A DNA stretch of 64,000 bases from Pseudomonas sp. Bc-h (GTDB lineage Bacteria > Pseudomonadota > Gammaproteobacteria > Pseudomonadales > Pseudomonadaceae), in NCBI RefSeq assembly GCF_002080045.1, contig NZ_MUIN01000007.1:338421-402420 (forward strand), written 5' to 3'. This document shows positions 37,026 through 45,991 of this stretch, piece by piece. A program made the position numbers and the translations under genes. The first letter of the stretch is position 1, and every line of letters starts with the position of its first letter. The notes beneath the pieces were generated by a model. It had not been told where the DNA came from. It searched no databases and saw only the letters and a list, made by a program, of their open reading frames with translations.

Positions 37026-38546
37026 ATGCTCGACTTGTTGATGCAAGGCTTCGGTGCCGTCTTCTCTCTCAACATCATGTTGCTGATGGCCATCGGTGTA
37101 GCCGTAGGTATCGTCTTCGGCGCAGTGCCCGGCCTGTCAGCCACCATGGCGGTGGCGCTGTGCCTGCCGCTGACGTTTACCATGGGGCCTCAAGCCGGTC
37201 TTTCGTTGTTGGTCGCGTTATTTATCGGCGCAACGTCCGGCGGTCTGATTTCGGCGATTCTGCTGAAAATACCCGGGACACCCTCATCGATCGCCACAGT
37301 GTTCGACGGCGGCCCATTGATGGAACAGGGCCATGGCGTCAAGGCACTCGGGATCGGCATTGTGTTTTCCTTTCTGGGCACCTTGTTCAGTATCGCAGCG
37401 TTGATGTCTATCGCCCCGCAGTTGGCCAAAGTGGCGTTGCGCTTCGGCCCGCATGAGTATTTCGCCATTGCGGTTTTCTCCCTGACATTGATCGCTACGC
37501 TGTCTGCAGGCTCCATGGCCAAAGGGCTGTTCGCCGGTGCGCTGGGCTTTGCAGCGTCCACGGTGGGTATCGCGCCTGTGGAAGCGATCCGCCGTTTTAC
37601 GTTCGGCTTTCCCGAACTGAACGGTGGCTTTTCCATGCTGACCGTGATGATCGGCATGTTCGCGGTCGCCGAAATCATCAAGCTCGCCGAAAATGGCCGC
37701 CATGCCAAGCAAGGTAAAGCCCGCGCCGTGAGCGTGAAAAACGTCAAAGGCTTCGGCTTTTCGATGAAGGAATTTCGCGAACAGCTGCCCAACGCTTTTC
37801 GTTCCGGCTTGATCGGACTGGGGATTGGCATTCTCCCTGGGATCGGGGCTGGCACCTCGAACCTTGTGGCTTACATCATCGCCAAGAAGCGCGCCAAGGA
37901 CCCTGATTCATATGGCAAGGGCAACATTGGTGGTGTGGTGGCCAGTGAAACGGCGAACAATGCGGGTATCGGCGGGGCAATGATGCCACTGATGACCCTC
38001 GGCATTCCCGGCGACACTGTCACCGCGATCATGCTGGGTGGCTTCCTGATCCACGGCATCCAGCCGGGCCCATTGCTGTTCATCAGCCAGGGCCCACTGG
38101 TGTACACGATCTTCGCTGCCTTGATCGTCGCGACATTCATGATGCTGTTCATGGAGTTCTACGGCCTGCGCCTGTTCATCAAGCTGCTGGATGTGCCCAA
38201 GCATATTCTGTTGCCGATCATCCTGGTGCTCTGTGTGGTGGGTGCTTTCGGCTTGTCCAGTCGGCTGTTCGATGTCTGGTCGATTCTGCTGTTTGGCGTG
38301 CTTGGATATGCCTTCGTCAAGGCCGGCATGCCCGCAGCGCCCTTCATCATTGGTTTCATCCTCGGGCCTATGGCCGAAACCAACCTACGTCGAGGCCTGA
38401 TGTTGTCAGATGGCAACTTCCTGGCCTTCCTCGCCAACCCCATCGCCGCCTCGTTCCTCGGTCTGGCACTGGCGTTCATCGTCTGGCAGGTCTACAGCGC
38501 CATGCGCCCGAAAAAGAGTGCCATCGACGAAATCCTGCGCTCCTGA
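37026..38546 (+). CDS. tctA: Tripartite tricarboxylate transporter large membrane subunit
   Basis: The 506-aa TctA has about twelve membrane segments. Diagnostic pieces are VFGAVPGLSATMAVAL near the N-terminus, the conserved GTPSSIATVFDGGPLMEQG, GILPGIGAGTSNLVAYIIAK, and TLGIPGDTVTAIMLGGFLIH. It forms the sodium-driven channel of the transporter. The operon ends here; no regulator or two-component partner (TctDE) accompanies it. Confidence 0.93.
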   Translation: MLDLLMQGFGAVFSLNIMLLMAIGVAVGIVFGAVPGLSATMAVALCLPLTFTMGPQAGLSLLVALFIGATSGGLISAILLKIPGTPSSIATVFDGGPLMEQGHGVKALGIGIVFSFLGTLFSIAALMSIAPQLAKVALRFGPHEYFAIAVFSLTLIATLSAGSMAKGLFAGALGFAASTVGIAPVEAIRRFTFGFPELNGGFSMLTVMIGMFAVAEIIKLAENGRHAKQGKARAVSVKNVKGFGFSMKEFREQLPNAFRSGLIGLGIGILPGIGAGTSNLVAYIIAKKRAKDPDSYGKGNIGGVVASETANNAGIGGAMMPLMTLGIPGDTVTAIMLGGFLIHGIQPGPLLFISQGPLVYTIFAALIVATFMMLFMEFYGLRLFIKLLDVPKHILLPIILVLCVVGAFGLSSRLFDVWSILLFGVLGYAFVKAGMPAAPFIIGFILGPMAETNLRRGLMLSDGNFLAFLANPIAASFLGLALAFIVWQVYSAMRPKKSAIDEILRS

Positions 38547-39149
38547 TCCACATGGCTTAACTCATGTAAAACAGGGGGGCATTGCTAGACATAAAGACTT
38601 GGTTCTCGCCGACGGGAACCAGGTTACTGGAGCGCGCACCCAGTGTATGCGATCGGCAGGATCTAAGGTGCAAGGATAAAACATCCTCCTGAGCGACCAC
38701 CGCCGCCAAAACGTCGTGTTTAACGGTTGCCCTATCAGGGGCGAGTACCTTCAGCTGATTTTGCGGAGGAACAAGATTGGTTGGGATTGGTTGGGAGCAA
38801 TATCGGCGAAAGACTGAGCGAGCTGCTGTTAGGAAACACCGTTATGAGCCACAACTGGACAGCTGCTCCTCGCTAGTGCCGTGCCTTCCCGGCGTGATAC
38901 AAAATTGGCTATTTTGAGCTGGAGTTCGGGGTACGGCGACAGAACTAAGAAATGAACGCGCTAGCGACCGGCAACAATGGGTCGAAAGCGGCCCCCGCCA
39001 AATAGCAGAACCCCGACGCCCAGCTCTGCTTCACTCGGGGCAGCACTCAACGATTGCTCACGCGCTTACTCGCTCTGCAGCCGCGCAGGCCCAACTGTCA
39101 TGTAAAACACCGCTAATTAGCCGAGATCATCTGACAACCTGCCCAGCTC
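38547..39149. other. Gene-free stretch flanked by a 12-bp direct repeat
   Basis: About 600 bases hold no recognised gene. TCATGTAAAACA occurs at 38562-38573 and again at 39098-39109 in direct orientation. A short open frame with DWLGLVGSNIGERLSELLLG at about 38770-38870 matches nothing I know. The stretch joins the tct operon to the debris that follows and may be the scar of an insertion or deletion. Confidence 0.35.
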
Positions 39150-39330
39150 TTAAATTGCAGCGACGGCGCCATCTACGAATAACTCATGTCCAGCGAAAAA
39201 TCTGCTCTCGCTTGATGCCAAGAAGAGAACTGCGCAGGCAATCTCGTTCGTTTCTGCCAACCGTCCAAGCGGACCGCTTTTATTCAACGCCTCTTCGACC
39301 GTCGAACGGCGTCCGGTGCGAGAGATTCGG
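39150..39330 (-). pseudogene. C-terminal fragment of a short-chain dehydrogenase
   Basis: The minus strand reads RTGRRSTVEEALNKSG, then PLGRLAETNEIACAVLFLAS and SESRFFAGHELFVDGAVAAI to the stop. This is the terminal 60 residues of a FabG-like SDR. The frame upstream (39330-39536) no longer resembles the family, and the cofactor loop and catalytic residues are absent. Confidence 0.75.
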
Positions 39331-39682
39331 GTAGACGATGAGATCGTTTTTCGGACGAGCATCGTCCTCTTCACCAGGCAAGTGGTGCCTCCAGTCCTTC
39401 TCAGCGCAAACCAAATTGGCGCCTGGCTGTTGAAGCATTTGGCAGTGATGACAACATGCGACCCGAGCAGTACATCAGCCGCGTTGTTGGGAATCGGTAC
39501 GATGAGAACTTCACCTAACAGCAGTCTTGACGACACGATCGAGGCTCAATTTCCTCTGGAGCTTCACCATGTGCGACCTCAACTATTGCCTGGAACGCGG
39601 GCTGATTTACGAACCTATCGAGCGGATTGCGGATGTGTCCGGAATCGGCGAGCATCGCCTTAGATGGATGGTGTTATAGAAG

Positions 39683-40300
39683 ATGACTTGTACCGGTGTG
39701 GTACCGAGGATGACGATGACTGAGCGGGATGATCAGGCCACTGGAAATCTGCGGGTTGCCGGTGAGCGGCGTTTGACCGCTGCTGAGTTCCGGCACCTGG
39801 CAGCAGTGCCAGCAGCGGTGGAATGGTTCGCTATTATTGACAACCCGCGCACTCGGCGCGCCTACCAAGGTGACCTGCAGAACTTCTGTGGGTTTGTCGG
39901 ACTAACCATGGCGGAGGAATTCCGCTCGTTGAACCGGGCGCACGTGCTGGCCTGGCGCGCCGAGCTTGAGCGGCGCGGGCTGGCCAGCCTGTTCGGTTAT
40001 CTGCAGGCGAACAACGCCGCCGCCGTTGGCAACCCGGCGCATGGGGTCAAGCGGCCCAAGATCGAAACCAACGAGGGCAAGACGCCGGCCCTCGGCGATC
40101 ACCAGGCGAAAGCGCTGCTGGAGGCATCTCATCCAAGACGCTGGAAGGGCCTGCGCGATCGGGCGATTCGGGCGGTGCTGCTTTAACGCGGCCTGCGCCG
40201 CAAAGAAGCGGCGCTATTAATGGTGCCGGATCTGCAGGATCGGCGTGACATCAAGCACCTGCGCATTCACGGCAGCAGCGGTTTCTGGCTTTGCACAGAG
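39683..40300 (+). pseudogene. Truncated tyrosine recombinase/integrase
   Basis: The frame encodes an N-terminal SAM-like domain of a phage/Xer-type recombinase: NPRTRRAYQGDLQNFCGFVG, LNRAHVLAWRAELERRGLAS and NPAHGVKRPK, followed by KGLRDRAIRAVLL. A TAA at 40184-40186 stands where relatives have a tyrosine codon. After it the same frame continues RGLRRKEAALLMVPDLQDRR and IKHLRIHG before the sequence loses similarity. The catalytic RHRY residues beyond that are gone. It marks a past mobile element. Confidence 0.8.
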
Positions 40301-40412
40301 TAGCGTCGGAGACCGACACGACCGACACGACGACGATGTTCCCTCTTTTTCGGCCACACTGGATTTTCAACAGGATTGGGTCAAAGCGATCATGCTATGC
40401 GGCCGCTTGACG

Positions 40413-41129
40413 TCAATCATTCTCGTGGCTGATTAATGGCATCTCGGCGTACTTCCTAGCACTAGCGAGCCTGCGCTCGGTAATCTCGAACGCCCGTGCG
40501 GCTACTGTGTTCAGCACTTGCGCGGATGCTTTTTCCGGCGATCCCATGTCGAACGGGGGCTGAGGATCGTAAGCCATGTAAAGCTGCAGTTCCTGAGCTA
40601 CCTCGTCACCACGAAGAAGCGAGACGAGCTTGAGTGAGCCATCGATTCCAGAGGTTACTCCGCCCGCGCTGATGAAATTATCGTCAATAACTACCCGCTC
40701 GTGGCTGGGCAACGCTCCGTAGTACGGAAGCACATGCATCGCTGTCCAGTGAGTGGTGACCCGGCGCCCTTTCAACAGCCCGGCAGCACCACAGAGCAGA
40801 GCGCCGGTACATACCGAATAAACATAGCTGGCGCCAGATGCTTGGCTTCGGATGAATGACAAGAGCTCCTCATCTGTCGCGGCATCGACCTGTCCGTATC
40901 CTCCTGGGATCAACAAAACATCAAGCTGCGGAGCTTCCGCAAAAGTGGTGTCAGGCATGATTTTCAGGCCTCGCATATCCTTCACCACATGCCTGTCCTT
41001 CCATAATGTATAGAAGGTCGAGTTAGGCACTCGGGATAATGCCTCGAAAGGACCTGTGAAATCACACTGATCCATATCTGGATAGATCAAGCCGCCAATT
41101 TTAAGGTGAGTATGGTTCTGAACCTTCAT
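40413..41129 (-). CDS. DJ-1/PfpI family protein, isonitrile hydratase-like
   Basis: The 238-aa single-domain protein starts KIGGLIYPDMDQCDFTGPFE and has the nucleophile-type cysteine C107 in YSVCTGALLCG, plus TTHWTAMHVLP. These features and the length match the isonitrile hydratase (InhA) branch, which hydrates isocyanides to N-formamides. The conserved aspartate near residue 23 is present. The HTH of the GlxA branch is absent. It lies 70 bases downstream of a PRISE-type reductase on the same strand. The real substrate is unproven. Confidence 0.85.
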   Translation of the reverse strand: MKVQNHTHLKIGGLIYPDMDQCDFTGPFEALSRVPNSTFYTLWKDRHVVKDMRGLKIMPDTTFAEAPQLDVLLIPGGYGQVDAATDEELLSFIRSQASGASYVYSVCTGALLCGAAGLLKGRRVTTHWTAMHVLPYYGALPSHERVVIDDNFISAGGVTSGIDGSLKLVSLLRGDEVAQELQLYMAYDPQPPFDMGSPEKASAQVLNTVAARAFEITERRLASARKYAEMPLISHEND

Positions 41130-41199
41130 TCCATTTTCTCTTTAGGACGGATTAGGTGAAGTTGGTGGCGCTATACAAAATTCAGTGCGGGCTAATCAG

Positions 41200-42249
41200 T
41201 CAAGGTATGAACCGCTGTTGCCGGAGCTCCGTAAGCATTTCAATGAACATCTTTTCACTATCGATGCAGTGAACAAATCCATGCTGCCGAGCTTTTATGG
41301 TGCTGGTAATATTGTCGAACGTGGATTTGAAGATTAAATCTCCAAAGCGCCATGACACTATCTCTTCGTAGGTATGACTCCGGAGCCCGTGATCTCCGAC
41401 CATTTTTTTCCACAGGTCAGATTTATCAACCATCACTTCGCTCAAGGAAAGAGGTAAAGGCTCGCCAACGGAGACGTCGAAGAAGTGGGCAACCCTAGGC
41501 CAGATGCGCGACCATCGGAAATAGTCACCATTGGTGATGTTGTAAACTTCGCTGCGGCAGTGCGCAGTCTCACCGGCCCAATCTACCGCTTGGGCGAGTA
41601 TTCGAGTATCTGTGACCTGGTAAAGCGCAGAGTACGCTTGGACAGAGCCAGGAAATGACATAGGTACGCCTAGCTCTTTGGCAATTGACCCGTACACCGC
41701 AATGACCATGAGCAGGTTCATAGGGTTTCCGATCGCTAGACCTACCACCCCCTCCGGGCGAAGCGCTGTCCACCCCCACGGCTTACCTTCAGCACGATCG
41801 CGTAAGAAGTCCTCCTGATCATAGTAGAAGTTAGGAGGCATGTGCCGTGGATCGGTCTCTTTGGCCGGGGAAAAGGGCATGCCGCCCAGATGGACACCAT
41901 AGGCTTTACCACCCTGCATCAATGTAATATGCCGCAGGTTTGGCGCTGCAGCCTCCAAAGCATCCACGATGTTCATCAGCATCCGAAGATTGACCTTCAC
42001 AAGCCCTTCCTGGCTCGGGACCTCTTGATAGGCGGCGAATACCAGATGCGTGGCCTGAGTCAGTTGCGTAGAAAGGTATCGGCAGAAATCGAGATCCAAG
42101 AGATCTCCAGATAGATGCCGAGCACGGGTTGGAAAGTCCGGCGTTCTGCGCGAGATAGCGACTAACTCGACATCCTTGTCTTCGTAATACGCCAAGACCC
42201 CTCTACCGATCACGCCTAATGCACCAGCTATGACTACCGTTTTCATCAT
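41200..42249 (-). CDS. NAD(P)-dependent SDR of the PRISE type (progesterone 5-beta-reductase/iridoid-synthase-like)
   Basis: I place the start at ATG 42247-42249, six bases after GGAGG; a second ATG follows immediately. The 349-aa atypical SDR has the N-terminal cofactor motif GALGVIGRG, then LMQGGKAYGVH and the PRISE-type FYYDQEDFL with the catalytic tyrosine. YNITNGDYFRWSRIWPRVA near the C-terminus is a family hallmark. Members reduce enone double bonds. It is divergent from a GlxA remnant whose promoter carries the repeated cis-element. The PfpI gene follows on the same strand. Confidence 0.87.
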   Translation of the reverse strand: MMKTVVIAGALGVIGRGVLAYYEDKDVELVAISRRTPDFPTRARHLSGDLLDLDFCRYLSTQLTQATHLVFAAYQEVPSQEGLVKVNLRMLMNIVDALEAAAPNLRHITLMQGGKAYGVHLGGMPFSPAKETDPRHMPPNFYYDQEDFLRDRAEGKPWGWTALRPEGVVGLAIGNPMNLLMVIAVYGSIAKELGVPMSFPGSVQAYSALYQVTDTRILAQAVDWAGETAHCRSEVYNITNGDYFRWSRIWPRVAHFFDVSVGEPLPLSLSEVMVDKSDLWKKMVGDHGLRSHTYEEIVSWRFGDLIFKSTFDNITSTIKARQHGFVHCIDSEKMFIEMLTELRQQRFIP

Positions 42250-42314
42250 CAATCGCCTCCGCCCCATCCAATAATTTAACTGCGTAAGCCCACTTATTCA
42301 TTGCCGTTTGACTC

Positions 42315-42358
42315 TACGTACGGAACGCTAGGGCTCAAACGACGTTCTTCCCTCATTT
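42315..42358. promoter_or_regulatory. Repeated 45-bp cis-element, copy A
   Basis: TACGT at 42315-42319, 18 bases, AACGACGTT at 42338-42346, then CTTCCCTCATTT. Copies B (48216) and C (61529) have the same words with identical spacing. AACG-A-CGTT is itself palindromic. The element lies about 100 bases before the GlxA remnant and about 70 bases upstream of the divergent PRISE reductase start. Confidence 0.7.
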
Positions 42359-42448
42359 CAAGCCATTTGACGGCATGCACCGTTGTCACTCTTTGGAATC
42401 ATTTACCACTACTCATTGAGGGCCTCCTACACCCCGGAGTCAGTCGAC

Positions 42449-42562
42449 ATACACCGTATTGGAGTTTTCATCTCTCAAGGTTATGACGCACTCGATTTAG
42501 GTGTGCCTCTTTCAGCTTTTAGCCAAGCCAATACGCTCGCCATGCACCCCACCCTAGTGTGA
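42449..42562 (+). pseudogene. N-terminal remnant of a GlxA-type AraC regulator
   Basis: The frame reads HRIGVFISQGYDALDLGVPL then SAFSQANTLAMHPTLV and a TGA at 42560-42562. It parallels the start of the intact regulator at 61681 (YRIGFFVCPGHDALDLAGPL, SAFNQVTTA). The expected ATG is ATA here (42449-42451) and everything after about 37 codons is lost. So only promoter, cis-element and first codons survive. Confidence 0.7.
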
Positions 42563-42927
42563 GCTCATAGTGATCTCGCTTTTGGAGGGAGTGTGTTGGG
42601 CAATACCGTCACGCAAGAGTAATACGGCAAAGAAAAATTACCTCGCCTACAAATGAATGCGGCACGCGTGACCATAAAGAATCACCTGCGACAACTCGCC
42701 ACAGATAGCGCGCCTGGCTCTCAGGCGCACCTCACCTCAAAGATTAGGCCGTCTGGTGCGGCGGCCCGTCGCACTTGGGGTGTCAACACACTCTTATTAA
42801 ACTCAAAACGCCTTCGTGAGGTGCTTTTGCCCAGCGTTGAATGCACTGGCAATTCTCATTCCCAACGGAGCGACTATGCCCTCGCAAAGGCATCGCGTAA
42901 TTATAAAAATGCCTAAGGAGGTCCACC

Positions 42928-43215
42928 GTGAAAAAAGTATTGGCAGCTGTTTGTTCACTCGTACTCTCAAATGCTTATGCCGCCCAAGAGCCTGAAGCTG
43001 TGTTCAGCCGCTCCTGCACTATGTGCCATAACGGGCAGTCACCCATGGCTCCAAAAAAAGGTGATCAAGTGGCTTGGAAACCACGCTTGGAGCAAGGCAC
43101 CGACGTATTGGTCAAGCACGTGACCGAGGGCTTCAAGGCCATGCCGCCACGGGGATTGTGCATGGACTGTAGCGACGAAGATTACAAAGCCGTGATTGCC
43201 TGGATGTCTAAGTAA
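42928..43215 (+). CDS. Small periplasmic cytochrome c5-like protein
   Basis: The 95-aa protein starts with GTG 42928 behind a strong AAGGAGGT. It has a signal peptide (MKKVLAAVCSLVLSNAYA) and one heme motif CTMCH (C30 to H34). MPPRG and a second cysteine pair, CMDCS, lie in the C-terminal half as in cytochrome c5/c555-type proteins, where the extra pair may form a disulfide. It likely shuttles electrons in the periplasm. It is convergent with a TonB-receptor operon, with a hairpin between. Confidence 0.88.
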   Translation: MKKVLAAVCSLVLSNAYAAQEPEAVFSRSCTMCHNGQSPMAPKKGDQVAWKPRLEQGTDVLVKHVTEGFKAMPPRGLCMDCSDEDYKAVIAWMSK

Positions 43216-43225
43216 GGTTGCGGTA

Positions 43226-43248
43226 GGGATGGCAGCTTGCTGCCACCC
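43226..43248. terminator. Hairpin between cytochrome and TonB receptor genes
   Basis: GGGATGGCAGC (43226-43236) pairs with GCTGCCACCC (43239-43248) apart from one unpaired base. The tight loop and position between convergent stops suggest a shared terminator. No T run follows. Confidence 0.45.
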
Positions 43249-43302
43249 ACCCGCTCTTATCTACGGCCGCAGTACTACAGCATATCGACCGTGATGGTTT
43301 CT

Positions 43303-45480
43303 TTAGAAGCGGGCCGTCAGCGTCAGGTAAGCTGAACATGGTTGAGTGGGCAGTGCCACTGGAGAGCCCAGATATTGAAAGGTCTCGAAGACTTTGCGAC
43401 CTGTCAGGTTTACCGCCGAAACCAAGATCGTGTAACGGTCGAAATCGTAGGAAGTCTGAGCATCCAGCAGTGCGTAGCCTGGTACAGATACCGTATTAGG
43501 CAGGGTCAGCTCACGCGCACTGACTGCTGTAATACCGGCACCGAAGCCCAGTCCTTTAGCGGCGCCATCAAGTATCCGATAACGAGCTGCGAGGCGACCA
43601 CTGTGCCGTGGTACGCGAGGCAGTCCATCACCGACCGGAATCGAGTTGTCCTCAGTAATTTCTGCCTGGGTGTAGGCGTAATTACCCAGCAGTGAAAAAG
43701 CGGGGGTCGGTTCCCAAACCAAATCCGCTTCTACCCCGCGAGCGCGTTGTTCGCCGCTCTGTACCGAGTAACCCAGAATCGCGTAGGTAGGGTCAGGATC
43801 AGGGGTGGACACATTACGACGCGTCTGCTCGAACATGGCGAGAGTGCCAGAAATGCCCAGATCGGTGAACGCCAGTTTGACGCCCGCCTCATAATTGCGA
43901 GACAGCTCAGGCTTGGGTGTTTCGTTACCAGTGAAGTTGAACGCCCCCCTGAAACCGGTGGAATACGACGTGTAGAGCGCAAGACTTTCGGTCAGGTCAT
44001 AGGTGATGCCAAATCGTGGTGTCAAACGATGATATGAAGTATCTACACCTTGCTCTTGTTGATTGATGTCGAGCTGGGTCAATCGCAACGACCCCAACAA
44101 GTGCAAACGGCCATAGGTCGCTTGATCCTGAACGTATAAGGCCTTCGTCTCGTATCGGTTGGTCTGGGACACTATTGTTTCGGGCGTCGCACCGTAGGAA
44201 ATCCCATACCCCAGATTGGCAAGGTCAAGCTCACCGATGGGTTCAACGCCGGACATCCCCGAGTTGAAGTGAGTGTTGTCGTAATTGATACCAACCAGTA
44301 ACTCATGATCTCCGCCCAGTGCTTCGACTTTGGAGCCTAGGTTGGTATCCAGTGTGCTTTCCCGGATGTTCGTGGGCAGGTAAAGCTTGAATATCGGGTA
44401 AACCGTGGGTGTTGTGGGATTCGGTCCCAGAAGGTCCGGATATACAAGGCTGCCATAATCACGAACTTTGCCCTCGTAATACTGAGCGCTGACGGTCAGT
44501 CGTGTGTCGTCATTAAGCTCATGCGTGAGCTCGGCGGTGGTTGTTCGATTCTCGATAGTGGTGTGAGGCTGTCCGTTGGTCGCTCCTGGGAAGGCGTTGC
44601 GATCAATCTGCCCGCTCAATGCTTGGGCGGCTGGCAGGCCGGAATATTCTAGCTGGCTGCGATTCTCGTATTGACCGCGCAGTAACAGTTCAGTCTCTGG
44701 CGATAGCTGGAACGCGATGCTTGGTTGTATCGACCACTGATGGCCGTCAACGTGGTCAATCCAGCTGTCATTTTCTTGATAGTCAGCGGCAATCCGTGCG
44801 GCGACCTTGTCGCCGATGGGTGTGTTGAGATCCAGCGAAGGATTCACTGTGCCGAAGCTACCGGTGCGCATCGACAGCAGTGCACTTGGCTCGGTCTCGG
44901 GCCGTTTAGACACTACGTTGATCAAACCACCCAGCGGTGCGCCGATACCCCCGCCGTACAACGCTGATGTTGGGCCTTTGAGTACCTCAATGCGCTCGGT
45001 GCCTATGAGGCTGGTCGGGTCGATGCTCGCTGCCGTGCCGCCAAATGCAGGCAGCCCGTTCATGTAAATTTCCGCCGGAAAACCGCGCACAATTGGCTGA
45101 GCGAACAGTGCCTCTTGCGGCTTGGTTGCTCTCACCCCTGAGACGTTAACCAGCGCGTCAGCAAGCGAATGACTGTCCTGCTCCTTGAGCATCGTTTGCG
45201 TTACAACTTGAACGGATTGCGGGACCTCGACAAGGGGCGTGTCGGTGCGATTGGCTGACGTAGAAGATGGTGCGCTGTAGCCTTCACGCGCTCCAGAAAC
45301 GTTTATGGTTTCCAACGTCCAAATCTGTGATTGATCGGATGCTGGGGGTACATCAACGGCACCGTCTTGTGAATGCGCGATGACCGGTAATGCTAGCCCC
45401 AGAAACACGCAAAAGGCATGGCGCCAACGCAGACGCGATGGATCAATGTAAAACAGCGGCCCGTTCTTGTCCGAGTTCAT
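43303..45480 (-). CDS. TonB-dependent receptor (siderophore/metal type)
   Basis: The 725-aa outer-membrane protein has a signal region ending near AHSQDG. Next comes a TonB-box-like ETINVSG segment, then a plug domain with VPQSVQVVTQTMLKEQ, VRGFPAEIYMNGLPAF and RIEVLKGPTSALYGGG. A 22-strand barrel ends in the aromatic TLTARF. The plug sequence fits the siderophore-receptor branch. It is the last gene of a run with a DUF2946 protein and an unknown protein, a setting often seen for metal, including copper, transport. The ligand is unknown. Confidence 0.9.
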   Translation of the reverse strand: MNSDKNGPLFYIDPSRLRWRHAFCVFLGLALPVIAHSQDGAVDVPPASDQSQIWTLETINVSGAREGYSAPSSTSANRTDTPLVEVPQSVQVVTQTMLKEQDSHSLADALVNVSGVRATKPQEALFAQPIVRGFPAEIYMNGLPAFGGTAASIDPTSLIGTERIEVLKGPTSALYGGGIGAPLGGLINVVSKRPETEPSALLSMRTGSFGTVNPSLDLNTPIGDKVAARIAADYQENDSWIDHVDGHQWSIQPSIAFQLSPETELLLRGQYENRSQLEYSGLPAAQALSGQIDRNAFPGATNGQPHTTIENRTTTAELTHELNDDTRLTVSAQYYEGKVRDYGSLVYPDLLGPNPTTPTVYPIFKLYLPTNIRESTLDTNLGSKVEALGGDHELLVGINYDNTHFNSGMSGVEPIGELDLANLGYGISYGATPETIVSQTNRYETKALYVQDQATYGRLHLLGSLRLTQLDINQQEQGVDTSYHRLTPRFGITYDLTESLALYTSYSTGFRGAFNFTGNETPKPELSRNYEAGVKLAFTDLGISGTLAMFEQTRRNVSTPDPDPTYAILGYSVQSGEQRARGVEADLVWEPTPAFSLLGNYAYTQAEITEDNSIPVGDGLPRVPRHSGRLAARYRILDGAAKGLGFGAGITAVSARELTLPNTVSVPGYALLDAQTSYDFDRYTILVSAVNLTGRKVFETFQYLGSPVALPTQPCSAYLTLTARF

Positions 45481-45577
45481 GGGATTTTCCGATAAAAGTC
45501 ATTTGAAGCAGAACGCGCAGAGGGATTCTGCGTCGGCGGACTCAAAAGCCGGTCGATGCAGAGTCGGCAATGCGCGT

Positions 45578-45991
45578 TCAGCCAAAAGTGGGTATGACGT
45601 TCAACGATCGAATCGGTGGCGCTCGGCTTCTTGCACCGAGGAATATCTGTGGCGCTGCTTGCTGGGGAATTAGGTGAGTAGAAAAAAGCTGTAACGGAGG
45701 AACATTAAGTTGAAACCTGGACAGGTTTGACTCGGCGAGAGCGGGATGCTGAAACAGAAAAAAACAATATCCGCATTTTTCCCACACGACCAGATCATGG
45801 CTCTTGCCGGCAGAGGCAGGGTGAGAAATCTGGCTCGTGCCAAGCATATCGTGACACTCTATGCCAACCATGCTCATTGGTTGACTTTTGCCATGGGAAA
45901 GGCCGCCCCCCCGACTAATGAGGGGGCCTGCAAATATCATGAGTGTGGCAAACAGGCTTAGCCACGCTCCGATAATCTGACGCTTACGCAT
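45578..45991 (-). CDS. DUF2946 family protein
   Basis: The 137-aa protein has an N-terminal hydrophobic segment (GAWLSLFATLMIFAGPLIS). DUF2946 marks are VVWEKCGYCFFLFQHPAL and a C-terminal ARSRAPP. The CGYC pair and histidines could bind metal. Its ATG overlaps the stop of the upstream gene by one base (45991), so they are translated together. The TonB receptor follows about 100 bases downstream. DUF2946 genes frequently accompany TonB receptors and copper genes, but the molecular role is unknown. Confidence 0.75.
   Translation of the reverse strand: MRKRQIIGAWLSLFATLMIFAGPLISRGGGLSHGKSQPMSMVGIECHDMLGTSQISHPASAGKSHDLVVWEKCGYCFFLFQHPALAESNLSRFQLNVPPLQLFSTHLIPQQAAPQIFLGARSRAPPIRSLNVIPTFG

Noticed and set aside
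40303..40345. Short tandem GACCGACAC-type repeat
   Set aside because: Only two full units are present; it is too short to count as a repeat element.
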